From NCBI RefSeq assembly GCF_000018045.1, contig NC_009792.1:124001-188000 (forward strand): a stretch of 64,000 nt of DNA, read 5' to 3'. A model generated the notes under the pieces. It had not been told where the DNA came from, did not search any database, and saw nothing but the letters and a program-made list of their open reading frames with translations. How positions within the stretch are numbered: the stretch's first letter is position 1; the number at the start of each line of letters is the position of its first letter. This DNA is from Citrobacter koseri ATCC BAA-895 (GTDB taxonomy: Bacteria; Pseudomonadota; Gammaproteobacteria; Enterobacterales; Enterobacteriaceae). Shown piece by piece: positions 53,009 to 64,000 of this stretch. A program made the translations under genes and the position numbers.

Positions 53009-55198
53009 TTAAGCCGTTTTCAGGTCGCCAACCGGGCGGGCTGGCTCAACCGGGGGATAGTACGGTTCGTTATGGCGCGCTTTGTTACGCAGACCTTCCG
53101 GCACTTCATAGAGTGGGCCGAGGTGCTGATACTGCTGCGCCATATCGAGATATTTTGCGCTGCCGAGCGTATCCAGCCAGCGGAACGCGCCGCCGTGGAA
53201 CGGAGGGAAGCCCAGACCGTAAACCAGCGCCATATCCGCTTCTGCCGGACTGGCGATGATGCCTTCTTCCAGACAGCGCACCACTTCGTTGACCATCGGA
53301 ATCATCATGCGGGCGATAATCTCTTCGTCGCTGAAGTCGCGTTTCGGCTGGCTGACCTCTGCCAGCAGGCTGTCCACGGCTGCGTCTTCTTCTTTCTTCG
53401 GCTTGCCTTTGCTGTCTTCTTTATAGCGCCAGAAACCCAGACCGTTTTTCTGACCATAGCGGCTGGCGTCAAACAGCGCGTCGATGGCATCACGATAATC
53501 TTTCTGCATACGCTGTGGGAAACCGGCCGCCATGACTGCCTGTGCATGATGCGCGGTATCGATCCCGACCACATCCAGCAGATAAGCCGGGCCCATCGGC
53601 CAGCCAAACTGTTTCTCCATCACTTTGTCGACTTTGCGGAAATCGGCGCCGTCGCGCAGTAGCTGGCTGAAACCGGCGAAATACGGGAACAGTACGCGGT
53701 TAACAAAGAAGCCGGGGCAGTCGTTGACCACAATCGGCGTTTTGCCCATTTTGCTGGCCCAGGCGACGACTTTAGCGATGGTTTCATCCGAGCTTTTCTC
53801 GCCGCGAATGATTTCAACCAGCGGCATCCGGTGTACCGGGTTAAAGAAGTGCATGCCGCAGAAGTTTTCCGGGCGCTTCAGCGCGCTTGCCAGTTCACTA
53901 ATTGGAATGGTGGACGTATTTGACGCCAGCACGGTATCCGGGCGGACGTTGTCTTCAGTCTCCGCCAGTACCGCTTTCTTCACTTTCGGGTTTTCCACTA
54001 CCGCTTCGACCACTACATCAACGCGATCAAAACCGGCGTAGTTCAGCGTTGGGTGAATCGTTGAAATCACGCCCGCCAGTTTCAGGCCGTCGATCCTGCC
54101 GCGTTCCAGCTGCTTATTCAGCAGTTTCGCCGCTTCGGTCATGCCCAGCGTCAGGGATTTGTCGTTGATATCTTTCATGATCACCGGCACGCCTTTCCAG
54201 GCTGACTGGTAAGCGATACCGCCGCCCATAATACCTGCGCCCAGTACGGCTGCCTGCTTCGGTGTTTCAACGTCTTTGGTCAGCTTTTTCGCTTTACCTT
54301 TCACGAACTGATCGTTGAGGAAGATACCGACCAGCGCGCGGGCTTCATTGGTATGCGCCAGCGGGACAAAGCTTTTATTTTCCAGATTCAGGGCTTCTTC
54401 ACGGCCAAAGCGTGCGGCGGCTTCGATCGTTTTCACGGCGATCATCGGGGCGGGGTAATGCTTCCCGGCCGTCTGCGCCACCATGCCTTTGGCGATGGTA
54501 AAGCTCATCGCCGCTTCAATTTTACTGAGCTTCAACGGTTCCAGCTTCGGCTGGCGTTTGGCTTTCCAGTCCAGTGAGCCGTCAATCGCCTGACGTAATA
54601 CCGCTATTGCGCCATCAAGCAGTTTTTCCGGTTTCACGACACCGTCGACCAGGCCGATTTTCAGCGCCTGCTCAGCGCCAATGTCTTTCCCGGCAGCAAT
54701 AATTTCCAGCGCGCTGTCAGCGCCCAGCATACGCGGCATACGGACAGAACCGCCAAAGCCCGGCATGATGCCCAGCTTCGTTTCCGGCAGGCCAATGCGC
54801 AGATCCGGCGTCACCAGACGATAATCGGTCGCCAGTACGCACTCGCAGCCGCCGCCCAGCGCATAGCCGTTGATGGCGGAAAGCGTTGGCACCGGTAAAT
54901 CTTCGAGGCGATTAAAGACGCTGTTGGCAAAATGCAGCCACTGGCTTAACTGTTCTTCAGGAACAAGGAACAGCGAAAGGAATTCGGTGATATCAGCACC
55001 GACAATAAAGGCTGCTTTGTTAGAGCGCAGCAGCAGCCCTTTTAAATCTGTTTGCTTTTCCAGCACGTCCAGCGCCTGGCCGAGGCTGGCGACGGTCGCA
55101 GTGTCGAGTTTATTGACCGATCCTGGGGCATCGAACACCAGTTCGGCGATGCCATCTTCCAGCCAGTCGAGGTACAGGGTGTCGCCTTTGTAAAGCAT
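53009..55198 (-). CDS. fadB: fatty acid oxidation complex alpha subunit (enoyl-CoA hydratase / 3-hydroxyacyl-CoA dehydrogenase)
   Basis: Multifunctional enzyme with enoyl-CoA hydratase/isomerase in the N-terminal third and NAD-dependent 3-hydroxyacyl-CoA dehydrogenase in the rest. Start MLYKGDTLYLDWLED at 55198 (729 residues). Hydratase glutamates lie in GGGCECVLATDY (Glu119) and GLPETKLGIMPGFGG (Glu139). The NAD motif GAGIMGGG is at about 320 and the catalytic His in HFFNPVHRMPLVEII (about 450). The C-terminal PARPVGDLKTA is intact. Transcribed fadB-fadA under FadR control. Confidence 0.97.
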   Translation of the reverse strand: MLYKGDTLYLDWLEDGIAELVFDAPGSVNKLDTATVASLGQALDVLEKQTDLKGLLLRSNKAAFIVGADITEFLSLFLVPEEQLSQWLHFANSVFNRLEDLPVPTLSAINGYALGGGCECVLATDYRLVTPDLRIGLPETKLGIMPGFGGSVRMPRMLGADSALEIIAAGKDIGAEQALKIGLVDGVVKPEKLLDGAIAVLRQAIDGSLDWKAKRQPKLEPLKLSKIEAAMSFTIAKGMVAQTAGKHYPAPMIAVKTIEAAARFGREEALNLENKSFVPLAHTNEARALVGIFLNDQFVKGKAKKLTKDVETPKQAAVLGAGIMGGGIAYQSAWKGVPVIMKDINDKSLTLGMTEAAKLLNKQLERGRIDGLKLAGVISTIHPTLNYAGFDRVDVVVEAVVENPKVKKAVLAETEDNVRPDTVLASNTSTIPISELASALKRPENFCGMHFFNPVHRMPLVEIIRGEKSSDETIAKVVAWASKMGKTPIVVNDCPGFFVNRVLFPYFAGFSQLLRDGADFRKVDKVMEKQFGWPMGPAYLLDVVGIDTAHHAQAVMAAGFPQRMQKDYRDAIDALFDASRYGQKNGLGFWRYKEDSKGKPKKEEDAAVDSLLAEVSQPKRDFSDEEIIARMMIPMVNEVVRCLEEGIIASPAEADMALVYGLGFPPFHGGAFRWLDTLGSAKYLDMAQQYQHLGPLYEVPEGLRNKARHNEPYYPPVEPARPVGDLKTA

Positions 55199-55223
55199 GT
55201 CAGTCTCCTGAATCCGCAAGGTG

Positions 55224-55240
55224 ATCTGGTCATACCAGAT
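55224..55240. promoter_or_regulatory. FadR operator at the fadBA promoter
   Basis: ATCTGGTCATACCAGAT is a near-perfect palindrome closely resembling the FadR site of E. coli fadB (ATCTGGTACGACCAGAT). It lies 26 bases upstream of the fadB start. FadR represses there until long-chain acyl-CoA binds. Confidence 0.85.
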
Positions 55241-55386
55241 GAAACGAGTGTGTATTTTGTGTTAAAAAAATGCAAATGAGAGATTAAAAAAATGCCGATG
55301 CGATCACGCTCGGCAGAAATCACGCTCTCCCGGAGCGATGTGCTAAGATGCGGAGACTCGAGGTCAAAAAAACAGAAGGGTAGAAA

Positions 55387-56718
55387 ATGGAATCACTGGC
55401 CGCACTCTATAAAAATCATATCGTTACCTTACAAGAACGGACGCGTGACGCACTGGCGCGTTTTAAGCTGGATGCGCTACTTATTCACTCCGGCGAGCTT
55501 ATCAACGTCTTCCTCGACGACCATCCCTATCCGTTTAAAGTTAACCCGCAGTTTAAAGCCTGGGTACCGGTCACACAGGTTCCAAATTGCTGGTTGCTGG
55601 TCGATGGCGTGAATAAACCCAAACTGTGGTTCTACCTGCCGGTGGATTACTGGCACAACGTTGAGCCGCTGCCCACGTCGTTCTGGACCGAAGAGGTAGA
55701 GGTGATTGCCCTGCCGAAAGCCGACGGTATTGGCAGCCAGCTCCCTGCCGCGCGCGGTAATATCGGTTACATCGGTCCGGTGCCGGAGCGTGCGCTGCAA
55801 CTGGATATCGCCGCCAGCAACATCAACCCGAAAGGGGTGATCGATTACCTGCATTACTACCGTGCGTACAAAACGGATTACGAACTGGCCTGTATGCGTG
55901 AAGCGCAGAAAACGGCGGTGAACGGCCATCGCGCGGCAGAAGAAGCGTTCCGTTCCGGTATGAGCGAGTTCGACATTAACCTGGCTTACCTGACCGCGAC
56001 CGGCCACCGTGACACCGATGTGCCTTATAGCAATATCGTGGCGCTCAACGAGCACGCTTCGGTTCTTCATTACACCAAACTGGATCATCGCGCGCCGTCT
56101 GAAATGCGCAGCTTCCTGCTGGATGCCGGGGCGGAATATAACGGTTATGCCGCAGACCTGACGCGTACCTGGGCGGCAAACAATGACACCGATTACGCTC
56201 AGTTAATCAAAGATGTGAATGACGAACAGCTGGCGCTGATTGCGACCATGAAAGCGGGCGTCAGCTACGTGGATTATCACATTCAGTTCCATCAACGCAT
56301 CGCGAAATTGCTGCGTAAGCATCAGATTGTCACCGATATCAGCGAAGAAGCGATGGTCGAGAACAATCTCACCGGGCCGTTTATGCCGCACGGTATTGGT
56401 CATCAACTGGGTCTTCAGGTTCATGATGTTGCAGGCTTTATGCAGGACGATACCGGGACGCATCTGGCCGCGCCGTCGAAATACCCTTATCTGCGCTGCA
56501 CCCGCGTGCTGCAACCTCGCATGGTGTTGACCATTGAGCCGGGGATCTACTTTATCGAATCGCTGTTGGCGCCGTGGCGCGAGGGGCAATTCAGCAAGCA
56601 TTTCAACTGGCAGAAAATTGAAGCGCTGAAACCGTTCGGCGGCATTCGTATTGAAGACAACGTGGTGATCCACGAAAACGGTGTTGAAAATATGACGCGG
56701 GATTTGAAACTGGCGTGA
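55387..56718 (+). CDS. pepQ: Xaa-Pro dipeptidase (prolidase)
   Basis: Dinuclear metal M24B dipeptidase that splits Xaa-Pro dipeptides; the enteric enzyme also hydrolyses some phosphotriesters. The 443 residues contain an N-terminal domain (about 1-150) and the pita-bread catalytic domain. The metal ligands are visible: the two Asp in DAGAEYNGYAADLTRT, His in PHGIGHQLGLQVHD, Glu in TIEPGIYF and Glu in GGIRIEDN. Divergent from fadB; its stop shares a base with the yigZ start (TGATG). Confidence 0.95.
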   Translation: MESLAALYKNHIVTLQERTRDALARFKLDALLIHSGELINVFLDDHPYPFKVNPQFKAWVPVTQVPNCWLLVDGVNKPKLWFYLPVDYWHNVEPLPTSFWTEEVEVIALPKADGIGSQLPAARGNIGYIGPVPERALQLDIAASNINPKGVIDYLHYYRAYKTDYELACMREAQKTAVNGHRAAEEAFRSGMSEFDINLAYLTATGHRDTDVPYSNIVALNEHASVLHYTKLDHRAPSEMRSFLLDAGAEYNGYAADLTRTWAANNDTDYAQLIKDVNDEQLALIATMKAGVSYVDYHIQFHQRIAKLLRKHQIVTDISEEAMVENNLTGPFMPHGIGHQLGLQVHDVAGFMQDDTGTHLAAPSKYPYLRCTRVLQPRMVLTIEPGIYFIESLLAPWREGQFSKHFNWQKIEALKPFGGIRIEDNVVIHENGVENMTRDLKLA

Positions 56719-57332
56719 TGGACAGTTGGTTAATCCCTGCGGCGCCGGTCACTGTCGAGGAAGAGATCAAAAAAAGCCGCTTCATTACGCTGCTCGCCCA
56801 CACGGACGGCGTTGAAGCGGCGAAAGCCTTTGTTGATGCTGTCAGAGCGGCGCATCCAGATGCGCGTCATCATTGCGTGGCATGGGTGGCGGGCGCGCCG
56901 GATGATTCACAACAGCTGGGATTTTCTGATGATGGCGAACCGGCGGGAACGGCGGGCAAACCGATGCTTGCCCAGCTAATGGGCAGCGGCGTTGGCGAGA
57001 TCACCGCTGTCGTGGTGCGTTACTATGGCGGTATTCTGCTCGGCACCGGTGGGCTGGTAAAAGCCTACGGCGGCGGCGTGAATCAGGCGTTGCGTCAGTT
57101 AACGACGCAGCGCAAGACGCCGTTAACCGAATATACTTTGCAGTGTGAGTACGGCCAACTGGCCGGAATAGAAGCATTATTAGGGCAGTTTGCCGGTCAA
57201 ATCGTTACCAGCGATTATCAGGCATTCGTTCGGCTCAGGGTGGCGCTTCCTTATGCAAATGTGGATGAATTTTCAGCAAGGCTGGCGGATTTTAGCCGTG
57301 GTTCATTGCAATTGTTAGCGATTGAAGAATAA
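56718..57332 (+). CDS. yigZ: IMPACT family protein YigZ
   Basis: Cytoplasmic protein of 204 residues in the UPF0029/IMPACT family. The N-terminal IMPACT domain (about 1-120) carries KKSRFITLLAHTDG, the HHCVAWVAG segment and DDGEPAGTAGKPML plus the VVRYYGGILLGTGGLVKAYGG region; the C-terminal half has a ferredoxin-like (elongation-factor-like) fold. Function is unknown; eukaryotic relatives bind GCN1 and affect translation control. The ATG overlaps the pepQ stop by one base. trkH begins 37 bases after it. Confidence 0.91.
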   Translation: MDSWLIPAAPVTVEEEIKKSRFITLLAHTDGVEAAKAFVDAVRAAHPDARHHCVAWVAGAPDDSQQLGFSDDGEPAGTAGKPMLAQLMGSGVGEITAVVVRYYGGILLGTGGLVKAYGGGVNQALRQLTTQRKTPLTEYTLQCEYGQLAGIEALLGQFAGQIVTSDYQAFVRLRVALPYANVDEFSARLADFSRGSLQLLAIEE

Positions 57333-57369
57333 TCCCACCTCATTTTGAAGAACAAAGGAAGCGGCAGAG

Positions 57370-58821
57370 ATGCATTTTCGCGCCATTACCCGAATCGTTG
57401 GACTGTTGGTCATTTTATTTTCGGGAACAATGATCCTCCCTGGACTGGTTGCGTTGATCTACCGTGATGGGGCGGGGCGGGCATTCACGCAGACATTCTT
57501 TGTCGCACTGGTGATCGGCTCTCTGCTGTGGTGGCCCAACCGCCGGGAGAAAGGCGAGCTTAAATCCCGCGAAGGGTTTCTCATTGTGGTGCTGTTCTGG
57601 ACCGTACTGGGAAGCGTGGGGGCGTTGCCGTTTATCTTCTCTGAAAGCCCGAACCTCACTATTACCGATGCTTTTTTTGAATCATTCTCCGGCTTAACGA
57701 CAACGGGCGCGACGACGCTGGTGGGGCTGGACTCTTTACCGCACGCGATTCTCTTTTACCGCCAGATGCTGCAATGGTTTGGCGGGATGGGGATCATTGT
57801 GCTGGCGGTGGCGATTCTCCCTATCCTCGGCGTCGGGGGGATGCAGCTCTACCGCGCAGAAATGCCGGGGCCGTTGAAAGACAATAAAATGCGCCCGCGT
57901 ATTGCGGAAACGGCAAAGACGCTATGGCTGATTTATGTGTTACTGACGGTGGCCTGCGCGCTGGCGCTATGGTTCGCCGGAATGCCCGCGTTTGACGCCA
58001 TTGGGCACAGTTTTTCTACTATCGCCATTGGCGGTTTCTCTACGCACGATGCCAGCGTCGGTTATTTCGATAGCCCGACCATTAACAGCATCATGGCTAT
58101 CTTCTTGCTGATCTCTGGCTGTAACTACGGTCTGCACTTCTCTTTATTAAGCGGGCGCAGCCTGAAAGTTTACTGGCGTGACCCTGAATTTCGCATGTTC
58201 ATTGGCGTTCAGTTGACGCTGGTGGTGATCTGTACGCTGGTGCTGTGGTTCCACGATATCTATAACTCGGCGCTGACCACGCTCAACCAGGCGTTCTTTC
58301 AGGTCGTATCAATGGCGACAACCGCCGGGTTTACCACCGACAGCATCGCCCGCTGGCCGCTCTTTCTGCCGGTGCTGCTGTTATGCTCTGCGTTTATCGG
58401 CGGCTGTGCGGGGTCAACGGGCGGCGGGCTGAAGGTGATCCGCATTCTGCTGCTGTTCAAACAGGGGAACCGTGAACTGAAGCGTCTGGTCCATCCGAAC
58501 GCGGTTTACAGTATAAAACTGGGGCACCGTGCGCTGCCGGAACGTATCCTCGAAGCGGTATGGGGATTCTTTTCTGCTTATGCCTTAGTCTTTATTGTCA
58601 GTATGCTGGCCATTATCGCGACTGGCGTGGATGACTTTTCCGCGTTTGCCTCCGTTGTGGCGACCCTTAACAACCTGGGGCCAGGGTTAGGTGTGGTTGC
58701 GGACAACTTTGCCAGCATGAACCCTGTTGCGAAATGGATTCTGATCGCCAATATGTTATTTGGTCGTCTTGAAGTCTTTACTTTGCTGGTACTTTTTACC
58801 CCTACCTTCTGGCGTGAATAA
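57370..58821 (+). CDS. trkH: Trk potassium transporter membrane subunit TrkH
   Basis: K+-conducting inner-membrane subunit that works with the NAD-binding gate TrkA. The 483 residues contain four membrane-pore-membrane repeats; the filter-like loops are visible as FSGLTTTGATT (about 109-119), STIAIGGFSTHD (about 217), STATTAGFTTDS-type segment SMATTAGFTTDS (about 315) and LNNLGPGLG (about 435). Twelve or so hydrophobic helices. An AAAGGAAGCGGC sequence lies just upstream. Followed after 11 bases by hemG, as in E. coli, so trkH-hemG are likely co-transcribed. Confidence 0.95.
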   Translation: MHFRAITRIVGLLVILFSGTMILPGLVALIYRDGAGRAFTQTFFVALVIGSLLWWPNRREKGELKSREGFLIVVLFWTVLGSVGALPFIFSESPNLTITDAFFESFSGLTTTGATTLVGLDSLPHAILFYRQMLQWFGGMGIIVLAVAILPILGVGGMQLYRAEMPGPLKDNKMRPRIAETAKTLWLIYVLLTVACALALWFAGMPAFDAIGHSFSTIAIGGFSTHDASVGYFDSPTINSIMAIFLLISGCNYGLHFSLLSGRSLKVYWRDPEFRMFIGVQLTLVVICTLVLWFHDIYNSALTTLNQAFFQVVSMATTAGFTTDSIARWPLFLPVLLLCSAFIGGCAGSTGGGLKVIRILLLFKQGNRELKRLVHPNAVYSIKLGHRALPERILEAVWGFFSAYALVFIVSMLAIIATGVDDFSAFASVVATLNNLGPGLGVVADNFASMNPVAKWILIANMLFGRLEVFTLLVLFTPTFWRE

Positions 58822-58832
58822 TGGAGTAACAC

Positions 58833-59378
58833 GTGAAAACATTGATTCTTTTTTCTACCCGGGACGGACAAACGCGCGAGATAGCTTCTTATCTGGCCTC
58901 GGAATTAAAGGAGTTGGGGATCTGGGCGGATGTGATTAATCTCCATCGTACTGAAGAGCTGGACTGGCAAAGTTACGATCGCGTGGTGATTGGCGCCTCT
59001 ATTCGTTATGGTCATTACCATGCCGCTTTCCAGGAGTTTGTGAAGAAACACGCTACGCGCCTGAACGCGATGCCGAGTGCGTTTTATTCCGTTAACCTGG
59101 TCGCGCGTAAACCTGAAAAGCGCACACCGCAGACCAACAGCTACGCGCGCAAGTTTCTGATGAGTGCGCAGTGGCGACCCGATCTTTGCGCCGTTATTGC
59201 AGGCGCGCTTCGTTACCCTCGTTACCGCTGGTATGACCGTCTGATGATTAAGCTCATTATGAAGATGTCTGGCGGTGAAACGGATACGAGTAAAGAAGTG
59301 GTCTATACCGACTGGGAACAAGTGGCGAATTTTGCCCGCGACATCGCCCAATTAACCAACAAATCGTTGGCAAAATAA
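58833..59378 (+). CDS. hemG: menaquinone-dependent protoporphyrinogen IX dehydrogenase
   Basis: Flavodoxin-like FMN protein that oxidises protoporphyrinogen IX to protoporphyrin IX, passing electrons to the quinone pool. The 181 residues show the FMN-phosphate loop FSTRDGQTREIA at about 7-18, the VVIGASIRYGHYHAAF segment and the long C-terminal insert (GGETDTSKEVVYTDW). The GTG start gives MKTLILFSTRDGQ, as in E. coli. It is the last protein gene before the rRNA operon. Confidence 0.95.
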   Translation: MKTLILFSTRDGQTREIASYLASELKELGIWADVINLHRTEELDWQSYDRVVIGASIRYGHYHAAFQEFVKKHATRLNAMPSAFYSVNLVARKPEKRTPQTNSYARKFLMSAQWRPDLCAVIAGALRYPRYRWYDRLMIKLIMKMSGGETDTSKEVVYTDWEQVANFARDIAQLTNKSLAK

Positions 59379-59757
59379 ACGTAAAGAATAAAAAACACGC
59401 AGTCGGAAAATAATTTTAAATTTCCCCTTGTCAGGCCGGAATAACTCCCTATAATGCGCCTCCACTGACACGGAACAACGGCACACAGGCCGCCGGGTCA
59501 GCGGGGTTCAGCGATGAACGCCGGCAGAGAAAAGTGAAAATAAGCACTTGACTCTGAATGAGGAAAACGTATTATACGTCACCTCGCAACGGTGAGCTGA
59601 AAGCCGCGTTGCAACTGCTCTTTAACAATTTATCAGACAATCTGTGTGGGCACTCAAAGTGACATGGATTCTTAATGTCTTCGGACAATAAATGAATACC
59701 AAGTCTCTGAGTGAACACGTAATTCATTACGAAGTTTAATTCACGAGCATCAAACTT
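59379..59757 (+). promoter_or_regulatory. rRNA operon promoter and leader region
   Basis: The gap between hemG and 16S rRNA holds two stable-RNA promoters. P1: TTGTCA (59428-59433), 16 bases, TATAAT (59450-59455), preceded by an A/T-rich UP element (59406-59424) and followed by a GC-rich discriminator (GCGCCTCC). P2: TTGACT (59548-59553), 16 bases, TATTAT (59570-59575). boxA, TGCTCTTTAACA, is at 59616-59627 and drives antitermination. The remainder is leader and the 5' strand of the 16S processing stem. No protein-coding gene is seen. Confidence 0.9.
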
Positions 59758-61299
<1,542 letters not shown>

Positions 61300-61384
61300 C
61301 CTGAAAGAACCTGCCTTTGCAGTGCCCACACAGATTGTCTGATGAAAAGAAAGAAGCAAGGCGTCTTGCGATTGAGACTTCAGT

Positions 61385-61460
61385 GTCCCCTTCGTCTAGA
61401 GGCCCAGGACACCGCCCTTTCACGGCGGTAACAGGGGTTCGAATCCCCTAGGGGACGCCA
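61385..61460 (+). tRNA. gltT: tRNA-Glu(TTC) in the 16S-23S spacer
   Basis: A 76-base tRNA with anticodon TTC in CGCCCTTTCACGGCG and encoded CCA. It is the only tRNA in the spacer (61300-61647), making this a Glu-type spacer and not the Ile-Ala type. The specific locus name is not certain. Confidence 0.97.
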
Positions 61461-61533
61461 CTTGCTGGTTCGTGAGTGAAAGTCACCTGCCTTAATATCT
61501 CAAAACTCATCTTCGGGTGACGTTTGAGATATT

Positions 61534-61546
61534 TGCTCTTTAAAAA
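61534..61546 (+). promoter_or_regulatory. spacer boxA antitermination site
   Basis: TGCTCTTTAAAAA is the second boxA of rRNA operons, between the spacer tRNA and 23S rRNA; NusB/NusE bind it as RNA. Confidence 0.8.
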
Positions 61547-61647
61547 TCTGGATCAAGCTGAAAATTGAAACGACACACGTAAAGTGTGTATGAGTCTCTC
61601 AAATTTTCGCAACACGAAGTGTTTCACGAAACATCTTCGGGTTGTGA

Positions 61648-64000
<2,353 letters not shown>

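Overview
This 64 kb window is a stretch of enterobacterial core chromosome. Gene content, gene order and near-identity of most proteins to E. coli K-12 counterparts (from memory) place it in the Escherichia/Salmonella/Citrobacter group. CyaA and TatA read closer to Salmonella/Citrobacter than to E. coli. The 16S gene mixes Salmonella/Citrobacter-like and E. coli-like variable segments. The aslAB, yigE and yigFG genes that I recall from the E. coli K-12 region are absent. I lean to Citrobacter or Salmonella but cannot fix the species. There is no prophage, IS element, CRISPR array or toxin/defence island.

Layout. (1) 1-10297: the distal part of the enterobacterial common antigen (ECA) cluster, wecB(partial)-wecC-rffG-rffH-wecD-wecE-wzxE-wecF-wzyE-wecG, one tightly overlapping operon that makes UDP-ManNAcA and dTDP-Fuc4NAc and then assembles, flips and polymerises the ECA repeat. 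(2) 10504-12455: the amino acid permease yifK and a four-tRNA operon (Arg-His-Leu-Pro). (3) 12500-12950: the small RNA gene glmZ, with a sigma54-type promoter and three upstream GlrR-type sites. (4) 13050-17130: hemCDXY (haem synthesis), reading left, opposite cyaA (TTG start, CRP site). (5) 20144-26235: cyaY, lptM(yifL)-dapF-yigA-xerC-yigB, and LexA-controlled uvrD. (6) 26236-36258: corA with a structured leader containing short ORFs, rarD, yigI, pldA, recQ, rhtC/rhtB, pldB, yigL and yigM(bioP). (7) 36146-43102: metR/metE (MetJ boxes and an ERIC element in the control region), ysgA, udp (two CRP sites), rmuC. (8) 43197-51673: ubiE-ubiJ-ubiB, tatABCD, rfaH, ubiD, fre. (9) 51830-59378: fadBA (FadR site) opposite pepQ-yigZ-trkH-hemG. 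(10) 59400-64000: an rRNA operon with P1/P2 promoters, boxA, 16S, a tRNA-Glu spacer and the 5' four fifths of 23S.

The functions are mostly envelope biogenesis (ECA, Tat, RfaH, PldA, LptM), quinone and haem synthesis, DNA maintenance (XerC, UvrD, RecQ, RmuC), methionine and fatty acid metabolism, and transport. REP/BIME sequences fill six of the convergent gene junctions.

I found no convincing undescribed system. The points most worth a second look are the tRNA-Glu spacer in the hemG-linked rRNA operon (E. coli K-12 has Ile-Ala there), the corA leader ORF whose stop codon coincides with an 11-bp hairpin, the GlrR-site array and a possible 18-codon ORF upstream of glmZ, a perfect 9+5+9 palindrome before yigM, and an ERIC inside the predicted metE leader.
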